This document shows positions 8,575-16,838 of a DNA stretch of 64,000 nucleotides, in pieces (position 1 is the first letter of the stretch; each line of letters opens with the position of its first letter). The translations under genes were made by a program, and so were the position numbers. Source of the stretch: Chitinophagales bacterium (GTDB lineage: Bacteria > Bacteroidota > Bacteroidia > Chitinophagales > Saprospiraceae); NCBI GenBank assembly GCA_017303475.1, contig JAFLBO010000023.1:1-64000 (forward strand), written 5' to 3'. The notes under the pieces are model-generated. The model did no database searches. It was not told the origin of the DNA and saw only the letters and a program-made list of their open reading frames with translations.

Positions 8575-9008
8575 TAGCGTTTTACCTGTTCCAGAAACAT
8601 ATCTTTCTGGCCGATGGAAACGGCAAGGGTGATACCATTGGGCAACAGCACATGGCCCCCCTTGCCGCGGATGTATTTTTTGAGGTGTTTCAAATGGATA
8701 GCGTGGGATCTATGGATACGCACAAAGGCGCTTTCTGGCAGCATTTTTTCTACCTCTCTCAGTGTTTTACACACCAGAATTTGTCGTTTGTCTTTGAAAT
8801 GAAGGGCGGTGTAATTACCGCTTGCTTCCAGGTAAATGATGTTTTTTACCTTTTCAAAACAAATACCTTCCATGGTAGGCAATGCAATTTTTCCGCTGCC
8901 TTCACGGGGCTGAAAATCCGTATTGGCCTTCATGGAAAAAGTGCGCGGAGGGGCAGCGTTTGGCTCCGGAGATTCCGGCAGACGGCGAATGGCGATTGCG
9001 TTCAACAT
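8559..9008 (-). CDS. LytTR DNA-binding protein without receiver domain
   Basis: A 149-residue transcription regulator. Residues ~50-147 form a LytTR domain: KNIIYLEASGNYTALHF, then the LREVEKMLPESAFVRIHRSHAIHL block and the end strand. The N-terminal ~45 residues are low-complexity and no response-receiver domain is present. ATG at 9008 is the first in-frame ATG near the domain; the further frame to 9089 is less likely. The STAND gene follows on the same strand after 130 bp, so the two may be co-transcribed. A CACCTTTG element upstream, near 9058-9065 on the minus strand, is one base from the TAnnTTTG consensus. Its C-terminus RLP is encoded by a repeat word. Confidence 0.85.
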   Translation of the reverse strand: MLNAIAIRRLPESPEPNAAPPRTFSMKANTDFQPREGSGKIALPTMEGICFEKVKNIIYLEASGNYTALHFKDKRQILVCKTLREVEKMLPESAFVRIHRSHAIHLKHLKKYIRGKGGHVLLPNGITLAVSIGQKDMFLEQVKRYYRLP

Positions 9009-9187
9009 GATAGTGATTATTTGATCTGGTGATGCGTTGTATGGATTGCTGGACGACACAAAGGTGAGGACGCATTTACCCTGGCACAATTCAATTATTT
9101 ACATAAGTCAGGTTTCAGGAGCGTTTTTATCATTTGGAAATATGATAAATACCTGACAATTTTGCTGGAAATTCCGCTCTGGAAAAC

Positions 9188-10738
9188 ATGTCAAGAACAC
9201 CTTCCGACAAACTGCACCAGTTAATCCGTGCCCTCAGCCCGGCAGAGAAGCGTTATTTCCGGGTGTATGTGAAGGGCAAACACGGTTTGGATGCCAAATA
9301 CGTGCAGCTGTTCGAAGCCATGGATGCCGCCGAATATTTTGATGAAGAAAAATGGCGACAAAAGATTTACCGGACTTCCGTAGTGGAAGGCAAAAAATTC
9401 ACCGAACTAAAAGCTTATCTGTATGAGTTGCTGCTCAAATGCCTGCAGCAGTACGACGAACTCAACAGCGTTCAATACCGGCTCAATCACCTGTTACAGA
9501 GTGTGACGGTGTTGTTTAAACGGGGGCATTACGACGACTGCCGGGAGCTGCTGATCCGGGCCAGAAAACTGGCTGTGCAATACGAACATTTTTTACACCT
9601 CATCGAAATTGTGCGCTGGGAGCGACAGCTGGCGTACACCCGCATGGACATTGATTTTTTGCATAAATATCTGGAGCAGTTGCAGGGAGAAGAGATCCGC
9701 GCACTGGAGCAGATGGAAAATGCTTCGGCGTATCGGCGCGCGTTTTTTGAGGTGTATGCTGCCATCAAAAAAGATCCGCTGCAAAGGGGGCCTGATCGGT
9801 TGATGCGACTGAAAGAGCTGATGTCGCGCGATCTGTTCGTCTCACCAGATGTTGCCATTTCTCACACTGCCCGAGTGCTGTATTACCGCACCTTGAGTTT
9901 GTATTACCATACCGCACTGGAGCAGGAGAAGTTTTATGAAACCGGCAAAATGCTCATCGCCCTGCAGGAGTCGAAGCCGCATTTTCTCAAAGAAAACCTC
10001 TCGGATTACATAGCTGCACTGAGCAATCAGATCCTGGCTTGCGGTTTGCTCCGAAAATACGAGGAAGTGCGGGATTGTTTGCAGAAAATCAATGATTTAC
10101 AGGCTATTACAGAAGATGACCGGCGAAAAATTCACCGGCAATACTTTAGCGGTTTTTTTGCTCTGTGTACGTATACCGGAGAGTTTACGGAGGCGCGCCG
10201 GGAAATGGAACGCTGTTTAAAAGAGGCGGAACGCTTTGATCCGCACGAGTACGAAACCGGCAGTTTTTACCTGCAGTTTGTGCCTATATGTATCGGTTGT
10301 GCAGATTATAGTGCGGCGCTGGATCACCTAAATCATTGGCTGGCACAGCGCCGGACAGTGGGACGTGAAGACTTGCAAAGTCTGGCGCGGATTCTGCAAT
10401 TGCTGCTTCACTTTGAGCTGGGAAATTTCCTGCTGCTTGATTCCCAATTGCGCACGGCTGCTCGTTTTTTGAAAAGAAAAAACCGGCTCCATGAATTGGA
10501 ACGCCGGTTTATGCACGGGATTTCGGAGGCCATAAGGTTGCCTGATGCCAGAAGCAGAAGAGCTGTTTTTGCCCGGGTCAAAAACGACCTGGCGCCCAAA
10601 GCTAACGAGCCTGAAACCAGGGCACTCCTACAAACGTTTGACCTCCTGGCTTGGCTTGATAGCAAGGCAGGAGGTCAAACATTTGAAGAAGTAGTGCGGA
10701 AGAAGTACGAACTGGAATTGATCAGTTCCCGCCATTGA
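9188..10738 (+). CDS. Large all-helical protein of unknown function
   Basis: A 516-residue soluble protein with no signal peptide or membrane segment, rich in Leu, Arg, Glu and Tyr and predicted to be almost wholly alpha-helical. Helical hairpins such as RGHYDDCRELLIRARKLA and TGEFTEARREMERCLKEA have TPR-like spacing. The N-terminal ~75 residues (SDKLHQLIRALSPAEKRYFRVYV) look like a distinct small domain. I do not recognise a catalytic motif. A scaffold or regulatory role is possible. It diverges from the LytTR gene, and its 3' end overlaps the end of the double-glycine peptide gene by 17 bp in convergent orientation. Confidence 0.8.
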   Translation: MSRTPSDKLHQLIRALSPAEKRYFRVYVKGKHGLDAKYVQLFEAMDAAEYFDEEKWRQKIYRTSVVEGKKFTELKAYLYELLLKCLQQYDELNSVQYRLNHLLQSVTVLFKRGHYDDCRELLIRARKLAVQYEHFLHLIEIVRWERQLAYTRMDIDFLHKYLEQLQGEEIRALEQMENASAYRRAFFEVYAAIKKDPLQRGPDRLMRLKELMSRDLFVSPDVAISHTARVLYYRTLSLYYHTALEQEKFYETGKMLIALQESKPHFLKENLSDYIAALSNQILACGLLRKYEEVRDCLQKINDLQAITEDDRRKIHRQYFSGFFALCTYTGEFTEARREMERCLKEAERFDPHEYETGSFYLQFVPICIGCADYSAALDHLNHWLAQRRTVGREDLQSLARILQLLLHFELGNFLLLDSQLRTAARFLKRKNRLHELERRFMHGISEAIRLPDARSRRAVFARVKNDLAPKANEPETRALLQTFDLLAWLDSKAGGQTFEEVVRKKYELELISSRH

Positions 10739-10916
10739 AACCAGACAGGCTGTCAGGTTGAGTGCGGGTGTCGATCATGGTCCAGCGAACGGTGTAGGAA
10801 CGCCGGCGACCAACAACTTCCTTGCCGCCTTTAAGGGTTTGCATCTCGTTTTTCTCCAGAGAGGTAACGATGCTTTGTACCTTAAGATCGTCGAGTTTGA
10901 GTTTATCCTTTGCCAT
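10722..10916 (-). CDS. Small double-glycine peptide, pinensin-like RiPP precursor without cysteine
   Basis: A 64-residue peptide. The first 31 residues, with KLKLDDLKVQSIVTSL and ending LKGG, closely resemble the leader peptides of pinensin-type class I lanthipeptides and other GG-type precursors of Bacteroidota. The 33-residue core is Arg-, Ser- and Thr-rich with no Cys, so a lanthionine ring could not form in the usual way. No LanB/LanC, radical SAM enzyme or peptidase-containing transporter lies in this window. It could be an orphan substrate of enzymes elsewhere, or a secreted peptide released by double-glycine cleavage. It overlaps the 3' end of the helical-protein gene. Confidence 0.7.
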   Translation of the reverse strand: MAKDKLKLDDLKVQSIVTSLEKNEMQTLKGGKEVVGRRRSYTVRWTMIDTRTQPDSLSGFNGGN

Positions 10917-11066
10917 ACGCGATAGAATTGAAAGATGATTTGGAGATGTGCGTCTTTTTATGGAATAAAGTTACTCGTACAATCAAAGGGCTGCCTGGAC
11001 AAATTATTGGAATAGTCAGGATTCAGGGTGAGGAATTTGATTGGTTTTTCATGAGAGGATGGCCGT

Positions 11067-11277
11067 TTTCAGACCTGTAAGGTTTCTAAAAACCTACGGT
11101 ATGTACACAAGTTGAATGGTATGTCAATTTGGGATACGTTCCTCCACATCTAACATCTTGTAACCCGCCGTTAAAACAGCGGGTTACAAGATGTTAGATG
11201 TGTTACCAGATTGCCTTAACATCCACATATAACTTATGTACATACCGTAGGTTTCTAAAAACCTTACAGGTCTGAAA
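11067..11277. repeat. Nested inverted repeat: 47-bp outer arms, 24-bp perfect inner stem
   Basis: The outer arms 11067-11113 and 11231-11277 are complementary over 47 nt with three mismatches; each contains GGTTTCTAAAAACC, itself a small hairpin. Inside, 11145-11168 and 11179-11202 form a perfect 24-bp stem with a 10-nt loop. No reading frame explains it. It lies between the pirin gene end and the start of the double-glycine peptide gene, so it could insulate or attenuate. Confidence 0.85.
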
Positions 11278-11295
11278 CCAAATCATCCGGTTCCC

Positions 11296-11348
11296 TTTCG
11301 TTCTTACTGACGGGGTGACTGGCAGTCACCCCGTCAGTAAGAACGAAA
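11296..11348. repeat. Perfect palindrome with GACGGGGTGACTG core, at the pirin 3' end
   Basis: Arms 11296-11320 and 11324-11348 are perfectly complementary over 25 nt with a 3-nt centre. The core GACGGGGTGACTG and its complement recur at 37024-37053 and 60421-60448. It starts 4 bp past the pirin stop codon and could terminate that minus-strand transcript. Confidence 0.85.
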
Positions 11349-11351
11349 CAA

Positions 11352-12104
11352 TCACCGTCTCATCATCAATTGACTGTAGGTTCTGTAACCGGGTTGCACC
11401 GGGCTGGCAATAATAAACAATTGAGTGGGACTATTTGCCTTGATGTCAATTTGCGACTGATCAGAAATGAGCAGGAAATCGCTCTCCTGGGTAGCCTGGT
11501 TATCAATTTGCGGTTCGCCAGCTAACACATAAACGGAGTAGATTTTGCCGGCTTCCATGGGTTGAACATGACTGCCTTCGTTCAAATCCAGGCGGAATAC
11601 CTCAATACCCGGGGCATCCATGTGAAACGGACTGCCCTCGCCCACCAGGGTAGATATACGTGCAGAGCCCAGCGTTTGCTGCGGGAATACCTCCGAACGG
11701 TAATCGTCGTAGCTGGCAGGCTTAGACAAGGTATTTTCCAGACCCGGATCAAACCAGATTTGAAAAATCTCACTGTCCTTACTCATAGCTTCCGAGTGAC
11801 TGATGCCATTTCCGGCCCGGATGATCTGTACGTCGCCGGCGGTCAGGGGGCGCCATTCCTGCAATTTGGTGTCGTAGTGCCGGATATCGCCTTTCAGGAC
11901 AAAAGAGCAGATCTCAAAACCCTGGTGTGGATGCAGGCCAATGGTGCTGTCTTTAACCGCCCGGGCATGCGCCCAGTAGAATAAATTGGAGTATGGCCGG
12001 ATGCTGGAATGGTCCTGCGGAAAACCAATGGGTTTGTTTTCCACAATTTCTCCGCCGTTGAAAGCGCCGTAGCCTTGCTGTGATTTGGGAATGTGACGAA
12101 TCAT
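11352..12104 (-). CDS. Pirin family protein (cytosolic)
   Basis: A 250-residue bicupin of the pirin family. Metal-binding residues are in HPHQGFEI (~60) and GNGISHSE (~105). The domain order (N-terminal cupin, linker, C-terminal cupin near SVYVLAGEPQID) fits YhhW-type pirins, some of which are quercetin dioxygenases and others redox-linked regulators. No signal peptide is present, unlike the second pirin at 33811-34950. ATG at 12104 is chosen because MIRHIPKSQQ is the usual start; the open frame to 12260 runs through the repeat array. Confidence 0.9.
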   Translation of the reverse strand: MIRHIPKSQQGYGAFNGGEIVENKPIGFPQDHSSIRPYSNLFYWAHARAVKDSTIGLHPHQGFEICSFVLKGDIRHYDTKLQEWRPLTAGDVQIIRAGNGISHSEAMSKDSEIFQIWFDPGLENTLSKPASYDDYRSEVFPQQTLGSARISTLVGEGSPFHMDAPGIEVFRLDLNEGSHVQPMEAGKIYSVYVLAGEPQIDNQATQESDFLLISDQSQIDIKANSPTQLFIIASPVQPGYRTYSQLMMRR

Positions 12105-12107
12105 TGA

Positions 12108-12385
12108 GAGAGGTTTGGAGGGTTTGAGGGGTTTGGAGGGTTTGAGGAAGCTACGCTCGTGGCTGCCAGGGCCTGTTAAGGGGGTGAATAGGATGAATAA
12201 ACAATGGGTTTTGGAGAAAGTTCGGAAAATTCGGGCTGGTGTATAAACTGAGAGTCTCACTCAAAGTGAGACTCTCAGTTTATACACCAGCCCGAATTTT
12301 CCGAACGCTTCAAACATCGGCGGCTAAACCCGCCGGTACTTCAAACCCCTCAAACTCTTCAAACCCCTCAAACCCAAAAATCCCA
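12108..12385. repeat. Nested hairpin with perfect 42-bp stem between divergent genes
   Basis: Centre: arms 12220-12261 and 12265-12306 are perfectly complementary over 42 nt with a 3-nt loop. Flanks: the left side (12112-12147) carries GTTTGGAGG/GTTTGAGGG words, and the right side (12339-12376) carries the complementary CCTCAAACC-type words. The whole forms a cruciform-sized nested dyad between the pirin and the BNR-protein starts, so it is not simply a terminator for these two genes. Confidence 0.9.
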
Positions 12386-12413
12386 TTATCTTTCCGCACT
12401 TAAACATTTTCCC

Positions 12414-15158
12414 ATGAAAAAATTTCTACCCGTTATTTCTATACTTTTCCTGGCCGCATGCGGCTATATTTTTTGGCAAAACCCCTCAACCGGCAGCGTA
12501 AAAATGCCCAGCGGCGCTTCTGAAGAAAATGGCCCAAGGCGTCGTGCCTGGGAAAAAATGCGCCAGGCTGATCCGGCTACCGGCGAAATTCCCGCAGGTA
12601 TCAAATTCCTGGAACGCCAATTTGCGGCAGGCATCCCGCATGCAGCGCTGGATCGCGGCGGAAACGGAGAGTGGATGTCGCGCGGACCCTGGAACGTGGG
12701 CGGACGCACGCGTGCGCTGGCCATTGATGTCGCCAATGAAAACCGCTGGCTGGCCGGTGGCGTTTCCGGTGGCATGTGGCTGAGTGAAGACGCCGGACTC
12801 ACCTGGAGTCGCAAAACACCCCTGAACGCACACCCCGGTTGCACCAGCATTGCCCAAGACGTGCGTCCGGGTAAAACCAACACCTGGTACTATTCTTCCG
12901 GCGAGCTCTACGGATCTTCTGCCACCGCCGGCGGAGCGTATTATTTGGGCGATGGCCTGTTCAAAAGCACAGATAACGGCAATACCTGGGCGCCAGTTGG
13001 TAGCACCGACGATGGCTCTCCACACTCCTTTACCACCGTTTGGCAAGGCGTTTGGCGCGTAGCCACGGATCCCGTTGCCACACAGGATGTGGTATATGCC
13101 GCTACTTATGGCGCTATTTTCCGCAGCACAAATGGCGGCGGTGTCTGGACGGTGGTTCGTGGTAGCGCAACTGCAGCTCCGTTCTCTTATTACACCGATA
13201 TTGCCATTACCTCAACGGGTGTGGCCTACGCTACCATGAGTTCCGATGGTAACCAAAAAGGCATCTGGCGCAGCACCAACGGCACTACCTGGACCAATAT
13301 CACCCCTGCCTTCATGCCCAATGAATACAACCGCATTGTAATCGGAATCAACCCGAACAACGAAAATGAGGTGTATTTCTTCGGTACTACGCCGGGCAGC
13401 GGCCATTACACCAAGTATATTGGTTCCGACGACTGGACCAGCCTGTTCAAGTACACCTATGTGAGTGGCGATGGCTCCGGTGTGGGTGGACAGTGGGAAA
13501 ACCGTTCTGACAATCTGCCATCATCAGGCACAGAATTCGATCAGTGTGCTGCACAGGGCGGCTACGATCTGGTGGTGAAAATCCAGCCGGGCACCAATAA
13601 CGTGTTTATTGGCGGCACCAACCTCTGGCGCAGTACCGATGGTTTTGCCACGCCGGATAACACTACCAAAATTGGCGGTTACAAAATTGGCACCACCCTG
13701 CCGTTCTTTGAACTCTACCCGAACCACCACCCGGATGTGCATGAGGTTCTGTTCCTGCCTTCCAACCCCAATGTGATGATCACCGGCAGCGACGGCGGCA
13801 TTCACCGCACCGAAAACTGTAATGCCTCTTTTGTGGACTGGGTTTACCGCAACGACAGCTACATCACTTCGCAGTTGTATTCTGCCGTAATGGATAAAAA
13901 TGCGCCGGGCGACAACATGCTCATTGGTTGCATGCAGGATAACGGCAATTTCTTTGTGAATTCCGGCGACCTGACCGCGCCCTGGCGCCAAACGGTAAAC
14001 GGCGACGGAGCCTATGGCGCCGTAGCGCCCAATAAGGAATATTATGTGTTGTCTATCCAATTGGGCAAAGTAGCCAAGGTGAAACTCGATGCCGCCGGCA
14101 ATGTTACTGCCTTCAGACGTATAGACCCTGTCGGTCCCACGGAAGACGATTACCTGTTCATTAATCCGCTGGCCATGGATCCGAACGACCATAAGATCCT
14201 GTACCTGCCGGCTGGACGTAAATTGTACCGCCAGAACGACCTTTCCGCCATTGCTCTTACGGGCGAGTGGGATGCCATTTCCACGGGTTGGACTCAGTTT
14301 CCTGACACCCTCACATCCGGGCAGTTCACGGCCATTGGCGTATCAGAGGCTGCTCCGGCGAACCGTGTGTACCTGGGTACCAACAACAACAAAATTTTCC
14401 GAATAGACAATGCCAACACCGGTACGCCGGCTATGACGGCCCTGGTACCGCCAAGCGGCATGCCCATTGATGCCTATGTGAACTGTCTGGCTGTGGATCC
14501 TACCAATGCAGATAGGGTAGTACTGGTTTATTCCAACTATGTGGTGTACAGTATATTCCTGAGTGAAGACGCGGGCGCCACCTGGAAAAAAGTGGGTGGC
14601 AACCTCGAAGCCAGTGTGGCCGGCAATGGCGCGGGTTCCTCCGTGCGCTGGGTAAGCATGTTGCCTTTGGACAACGGCAAAATCAAGTATTTCTGCGGCA
14701 CCAGTACCGGCTTATACAGCGCCGACACCCTGAAACTGCATGCCTCTGGTCAGGCCGGCACGGTATGGACCCTGGAGAGCCCTAATGAAATAGGCAGCTC
14801 TGTGGTAGATTTTGTGGATGTGCGTCGTGCCGATGGTTATGTGATAGCTGCCACGCACAGCAACGGCATTTTTGCCGCCAATTTCCAGACCGGTTCATCC
14901 AGCACAGAGCCGCAGGCATTGCATGCGGTTCGTGTATCGCCCAATCCGGCAAGCTCCGTGGCCAGCTTCCGCTTGGATGGCCCGAGCCTGCAAAGCAATC
15001 GCCTCCGAATTTTCGACCTCAAAGGCAATCTGCTGCGCGAAACCGCCTTCTCCGGCAACCAGACCGATCTGAATGTGCAGGATTGGCCTACGGGCGTGTA
15101 TGTCTGGGAATTAAGAGGGCCGGGCTGGCGGAAGAGCGGGAAGCTGGTGAAGGAGTGA
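12414..15158 (+). CDS. T9SS-sorted BNR/sortilin-type beta-propeller protein
   Basis: A 914-residue secreted protein. The N-terminus is a signal or lipoprotein-like segment (ILFLAACGYIFW). Residues ~75-800 contain repeated Asp-box-like blades such as STDNGNTWAPV, SEDAGLTWSR and STNGTTWTN, the sortilin/VPS10-type propeller common in Bacteroidota glycosidase-like proteins. The last ~85 residues are a T9SS type A sorting domain (VRVSPNPASSVASF through LVKE). True glycoside hydrolase activity cannot be assigned. A near-consensus -7 element TATCTTTC lies at 12387-12394. It belongs to the same family as the larger gene at 26475. Confidence 0.88.
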   Translation: MKKFLPVISILFLAACGYIFWQNPSTGSVKMPSGASEENGPRRRAWEKMRQADPATGEIPAGIKFLERQFAAGIPHAALDRGGNGEWMSRGPWNVGGRTRALAIDVANENRWLAGGVSGGMWLSEDAGLTWSRKTPLNAHPGCTSIAQDVRPGKTNTWYYSSGELYGSSATAGGAYYLGDGLFKSTDNGNTWAPVGSTDDGSPHSFTTVWQGVWRVATDPVATQDVVYAATYGAIFRSTNGGGVWTVVRGSATAAPFSYYTDIAITSTGVAYATMSSDGNQKGIWRSTNGTTWTNITPAFMPNEYNRIVIGINPNNENEVYFFGTTPGSGHYTKYIGSDDWTSLFKYTYVSGDGSGVGGQWENRSDNLPSSGTEFDQCAAQGGYDLVVKIQPGTNNVFIGGTNLWRSTDGFATPDNTTKIGGYKIGTTLPFFELYPNHHPDVHEVLFLPSNPNVMITGSDGGIHRTENCNASFVDWVYRNDSYITSQLYSAVMDKNAPGDNMLIGCMQDNGNFFVNSGDLTAPWRQTVNGDGAYGAVAPNKEYYVLSIQLGKVAKVKLDAAGNVTAFRRIDPVGPTEDDYLFINPLAMDPNDHKILYLPAGRKLYRQNDLSAIALTGEWDAISTGWTQFPDTLTSGQFTAIGVSEAAPANRVYLGTNNNKIFRIDNANTGTPAMTALVPPSGMPIDAYVNCLAVDPTNADRVVLVYSNYVVYSIFLSEDAGATWKKVGGNLEASVAGNGAGSSVRWVSMLPLDNGKIKYFCGTSTGLYSADTLKLHASGQAGTVWTLESPNEIGSSVVDFVDVRRADGYVIAATHSNGIFAANFQTGSSSTEPQALHAVRVSPNPASSVASFRLDGPSLQSNRLRIFDLKGNLLRETAFSGNQTDLNVQDWPTGVYVWELRGPGWRKSGKLVKE

Positions 15159-15161
15159 GGT

Positions 15162-15335
15162 TGGTGAATGTCCAATATCCAATGTCCAATATCCAATGTC
15201 CAAATAGGGCGGGCGCCTGGGATCAGCACAATGGCTTGGCGTTTCGCGCCTTTCTGGCTATGTACTGTGGCTTATGCACTACCTAACTGATAATTCCAGG
15301 CGCGCGTCACTTGGACATTGGATGTTGACATTTTT
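15162..15335. repeat. Word-repeat hairpin (ATGTCCAATATCC family)
   Basis: Left arm 15166-15205 has repeats of ATGTCCAAT and ATCCAATGTCC. Right arm 15311-15332 is the near-complement (TTGGACATTGGATG). The inner core has complementary GGCGCCTGG and CCAGGCGCG segments. It follows the stop of the BNR-protein gene by 8 bp. A second small hairpin pair (AGGTCTT/AAGACCT, 15378-15411) follows before the next gene. Confidence 0.75.
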
Positions 15336-15443
15336 TCGACCCTGCCTTCGGGCACGGGCAGGTTCTCAGCCATAGGTCTTTACCTGTTCCGAAGAAGTCG
15401 GGAAGACCTAAGCGCAGCCAAAACCTAATAACCAACCCAAAAA

Positions 15444-16352
15444 ATGAGCATAGAAACTACCCTTTATCAAGACTTTACACTGTCTGAACTGGAATCCTTT
15501 CTCAAGGGATTCCAAGTAGTGGAATTGCGAAATGCTCTTCTGCATTTATTCGAGAAATACCAGTATTACCAAAATCTAACGGAATGGAATAGGGCGGTAA
15601 GAATTTGTGAATCACTGGCAATCATTGGGTGGGGAGAAGCAGAGGGGTATGAAGCCCTTCATTTCACCTACGTAAATGGCAATCCATATACCTGTTTTAC
15701 TGATTATTTAGATAAGGAGCGGATCCAGTCCGCTAACTGGTCGAAAAGTAAATCCGGCTACACCCTGAAACCCGGCCAGGTTTACAGGTTCAACGAGCCG
15801 AACGAAAAGGCTGAAATAGTCCAGGATATCCCAATAGATATCCAAAATGGAAGTTTTTTAACGCAGCGAAACTGGTTGCCGGGCAACCCTGTCAAGCCTA
15901 AGCCGTTTATACAAAATGCGTTGCCGGGATTGATCTTTATCAGAGATCAGTTGATTCAGCTGAGGGTGTTTCTCAACGCCAGATTATCGGGTCATCACTA
16001 CGGAAAAAGCCTGAATTACATCTATATACATTGTCATATCAGTTCCGAATTCACCCAATACGAGCTGACGGATACAATTCCTGAATCCGGGCAAAAGTAT
16101 GCAGGCAAAACGATGCTGACGCCAAAGATTGTTCCTGGCAGATTTAATCGAAAAACAGGGGTTTATACGATAGATTATTTTATTCCTAAAACGTTCGGTG
16201 AACAGCCGGAGTCGTTGCAGCTGCAAAAGCTAAAGCAGGATATGGTAGAAATCATTGACCTTACTGTTGAAAAGCTGCGACAAAAGTGTGCTGGGTTTGA
16301 TTTTGACCAAATGAAGAAAGATGTGGAGCAGTGTTTAGACGAGTGGGGGTAA
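15444..16352 (+). CDS. Hypothetical protein, 302 residues
   Basis: A soluble protein without signal peptide or membrane helix. The first ~60 residues are helical with a YxxxLxxxxxxxxC pattern. The middle holds strand-rich segments and LSGHHYGKSLNYIYIHCHIS, and the C-terminus is a helical, Gln/Lys-rich stretch ending in LDEWG. I do not recognise a family. ATG at 15444 follows an A-rich spacer. Codon use does not look foreign. No neighbour gives a hint of function. Confidence 0.7.
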   Translation: MSIETTLYQDFTLSELESFLKGFQVVELRNALLHLFEKYQYYQNLTEWNRAVRICESLAIIGWGEAEGYEALHFTYVNGNPYTCFTDYLDKERIQSANWSKSKSGYTLKPGQVYRFNEPNEKAEIVQDIPIDIQNGSFLTQRNWLPGNPVKPKPFIQNALPGLIFIRDQLIQLRVFLNARLSGHHYGKSLNYIYIHCHISSEFTQYELTDTIPESGQKYAGKTMLTPKIVPGRFNRKTGVYTIDYFIPKTFGEQPESLQLQKLKQDMVEIIDLTVEKLRQKCAGFDFDQMKKDVEQCLDEWG

Positions 16353-16838
16353 GAATTATCGTATATCGCGATATGCGATAATGCGTCATTCAACGAAACT
16401 CTTACAGAATAGAGCAGTGCCCCGGGGCACTGCTCCAAAACGTCGGTAGCCCGGGAGGCATGATGCAATCTTCCTGCCGCGTTGTGGTAAAAAAGCGGTG
16501 GAATACCTAATTCATTGGTGATTTCTGCAATTCCCTTATTGAATGAAAATTCCATTCTTTGGTGCTCCTCAAAGGTTGTTGGTAAAACCAATATAAGCTC
16601 TGGTAATTATTCTATTATATTAAAAACCTTTAAACAAGAATTACTTCTAGACATTTCGGTATCCAATGATGAGTCAGTACTCTTGTTGAACAAACGTACC
16701 ATGCATCAAATTGATGATTGTTATATTGATAGTAATTATGATTTCTTTATTATAGATACAAAAGGTAAAATTCAAAAAAAGTTGATTTTTTAAATCTTGT
16801 TTTCACCTTTATGATTTTGGTAAAGCAAATACCGAGTA
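16353..16838. other. Low-GC intergenic stretch with palindrome and possible gene remnant
   Basis: The left part has a 24-nt perfect palindrome with no loop (16412-16435, GAGCAGTGCCCC and its complement) next to a TATCGCGATA palindrome. The minus strand is open from 16591 to 16175 and reads HNAAGRLHHASRATDVLE near 16470, possibly a repeated element. The right part (~16515-16793) is clearly AT-richer than its surroundings and has a 92-codon plus-strand frame. That frame has no recognisable domain and may be a decayed fragment. None is called a gene with confidence. Confidence 0.45.

Noticed and set aside
10722..10916. A full lanthipeptide biosynthetic cluster
   Set aside because: Only a precursor-like gene is present; no LanB, LanC, LanT or protease is found within the window, and the core lacks Cys.
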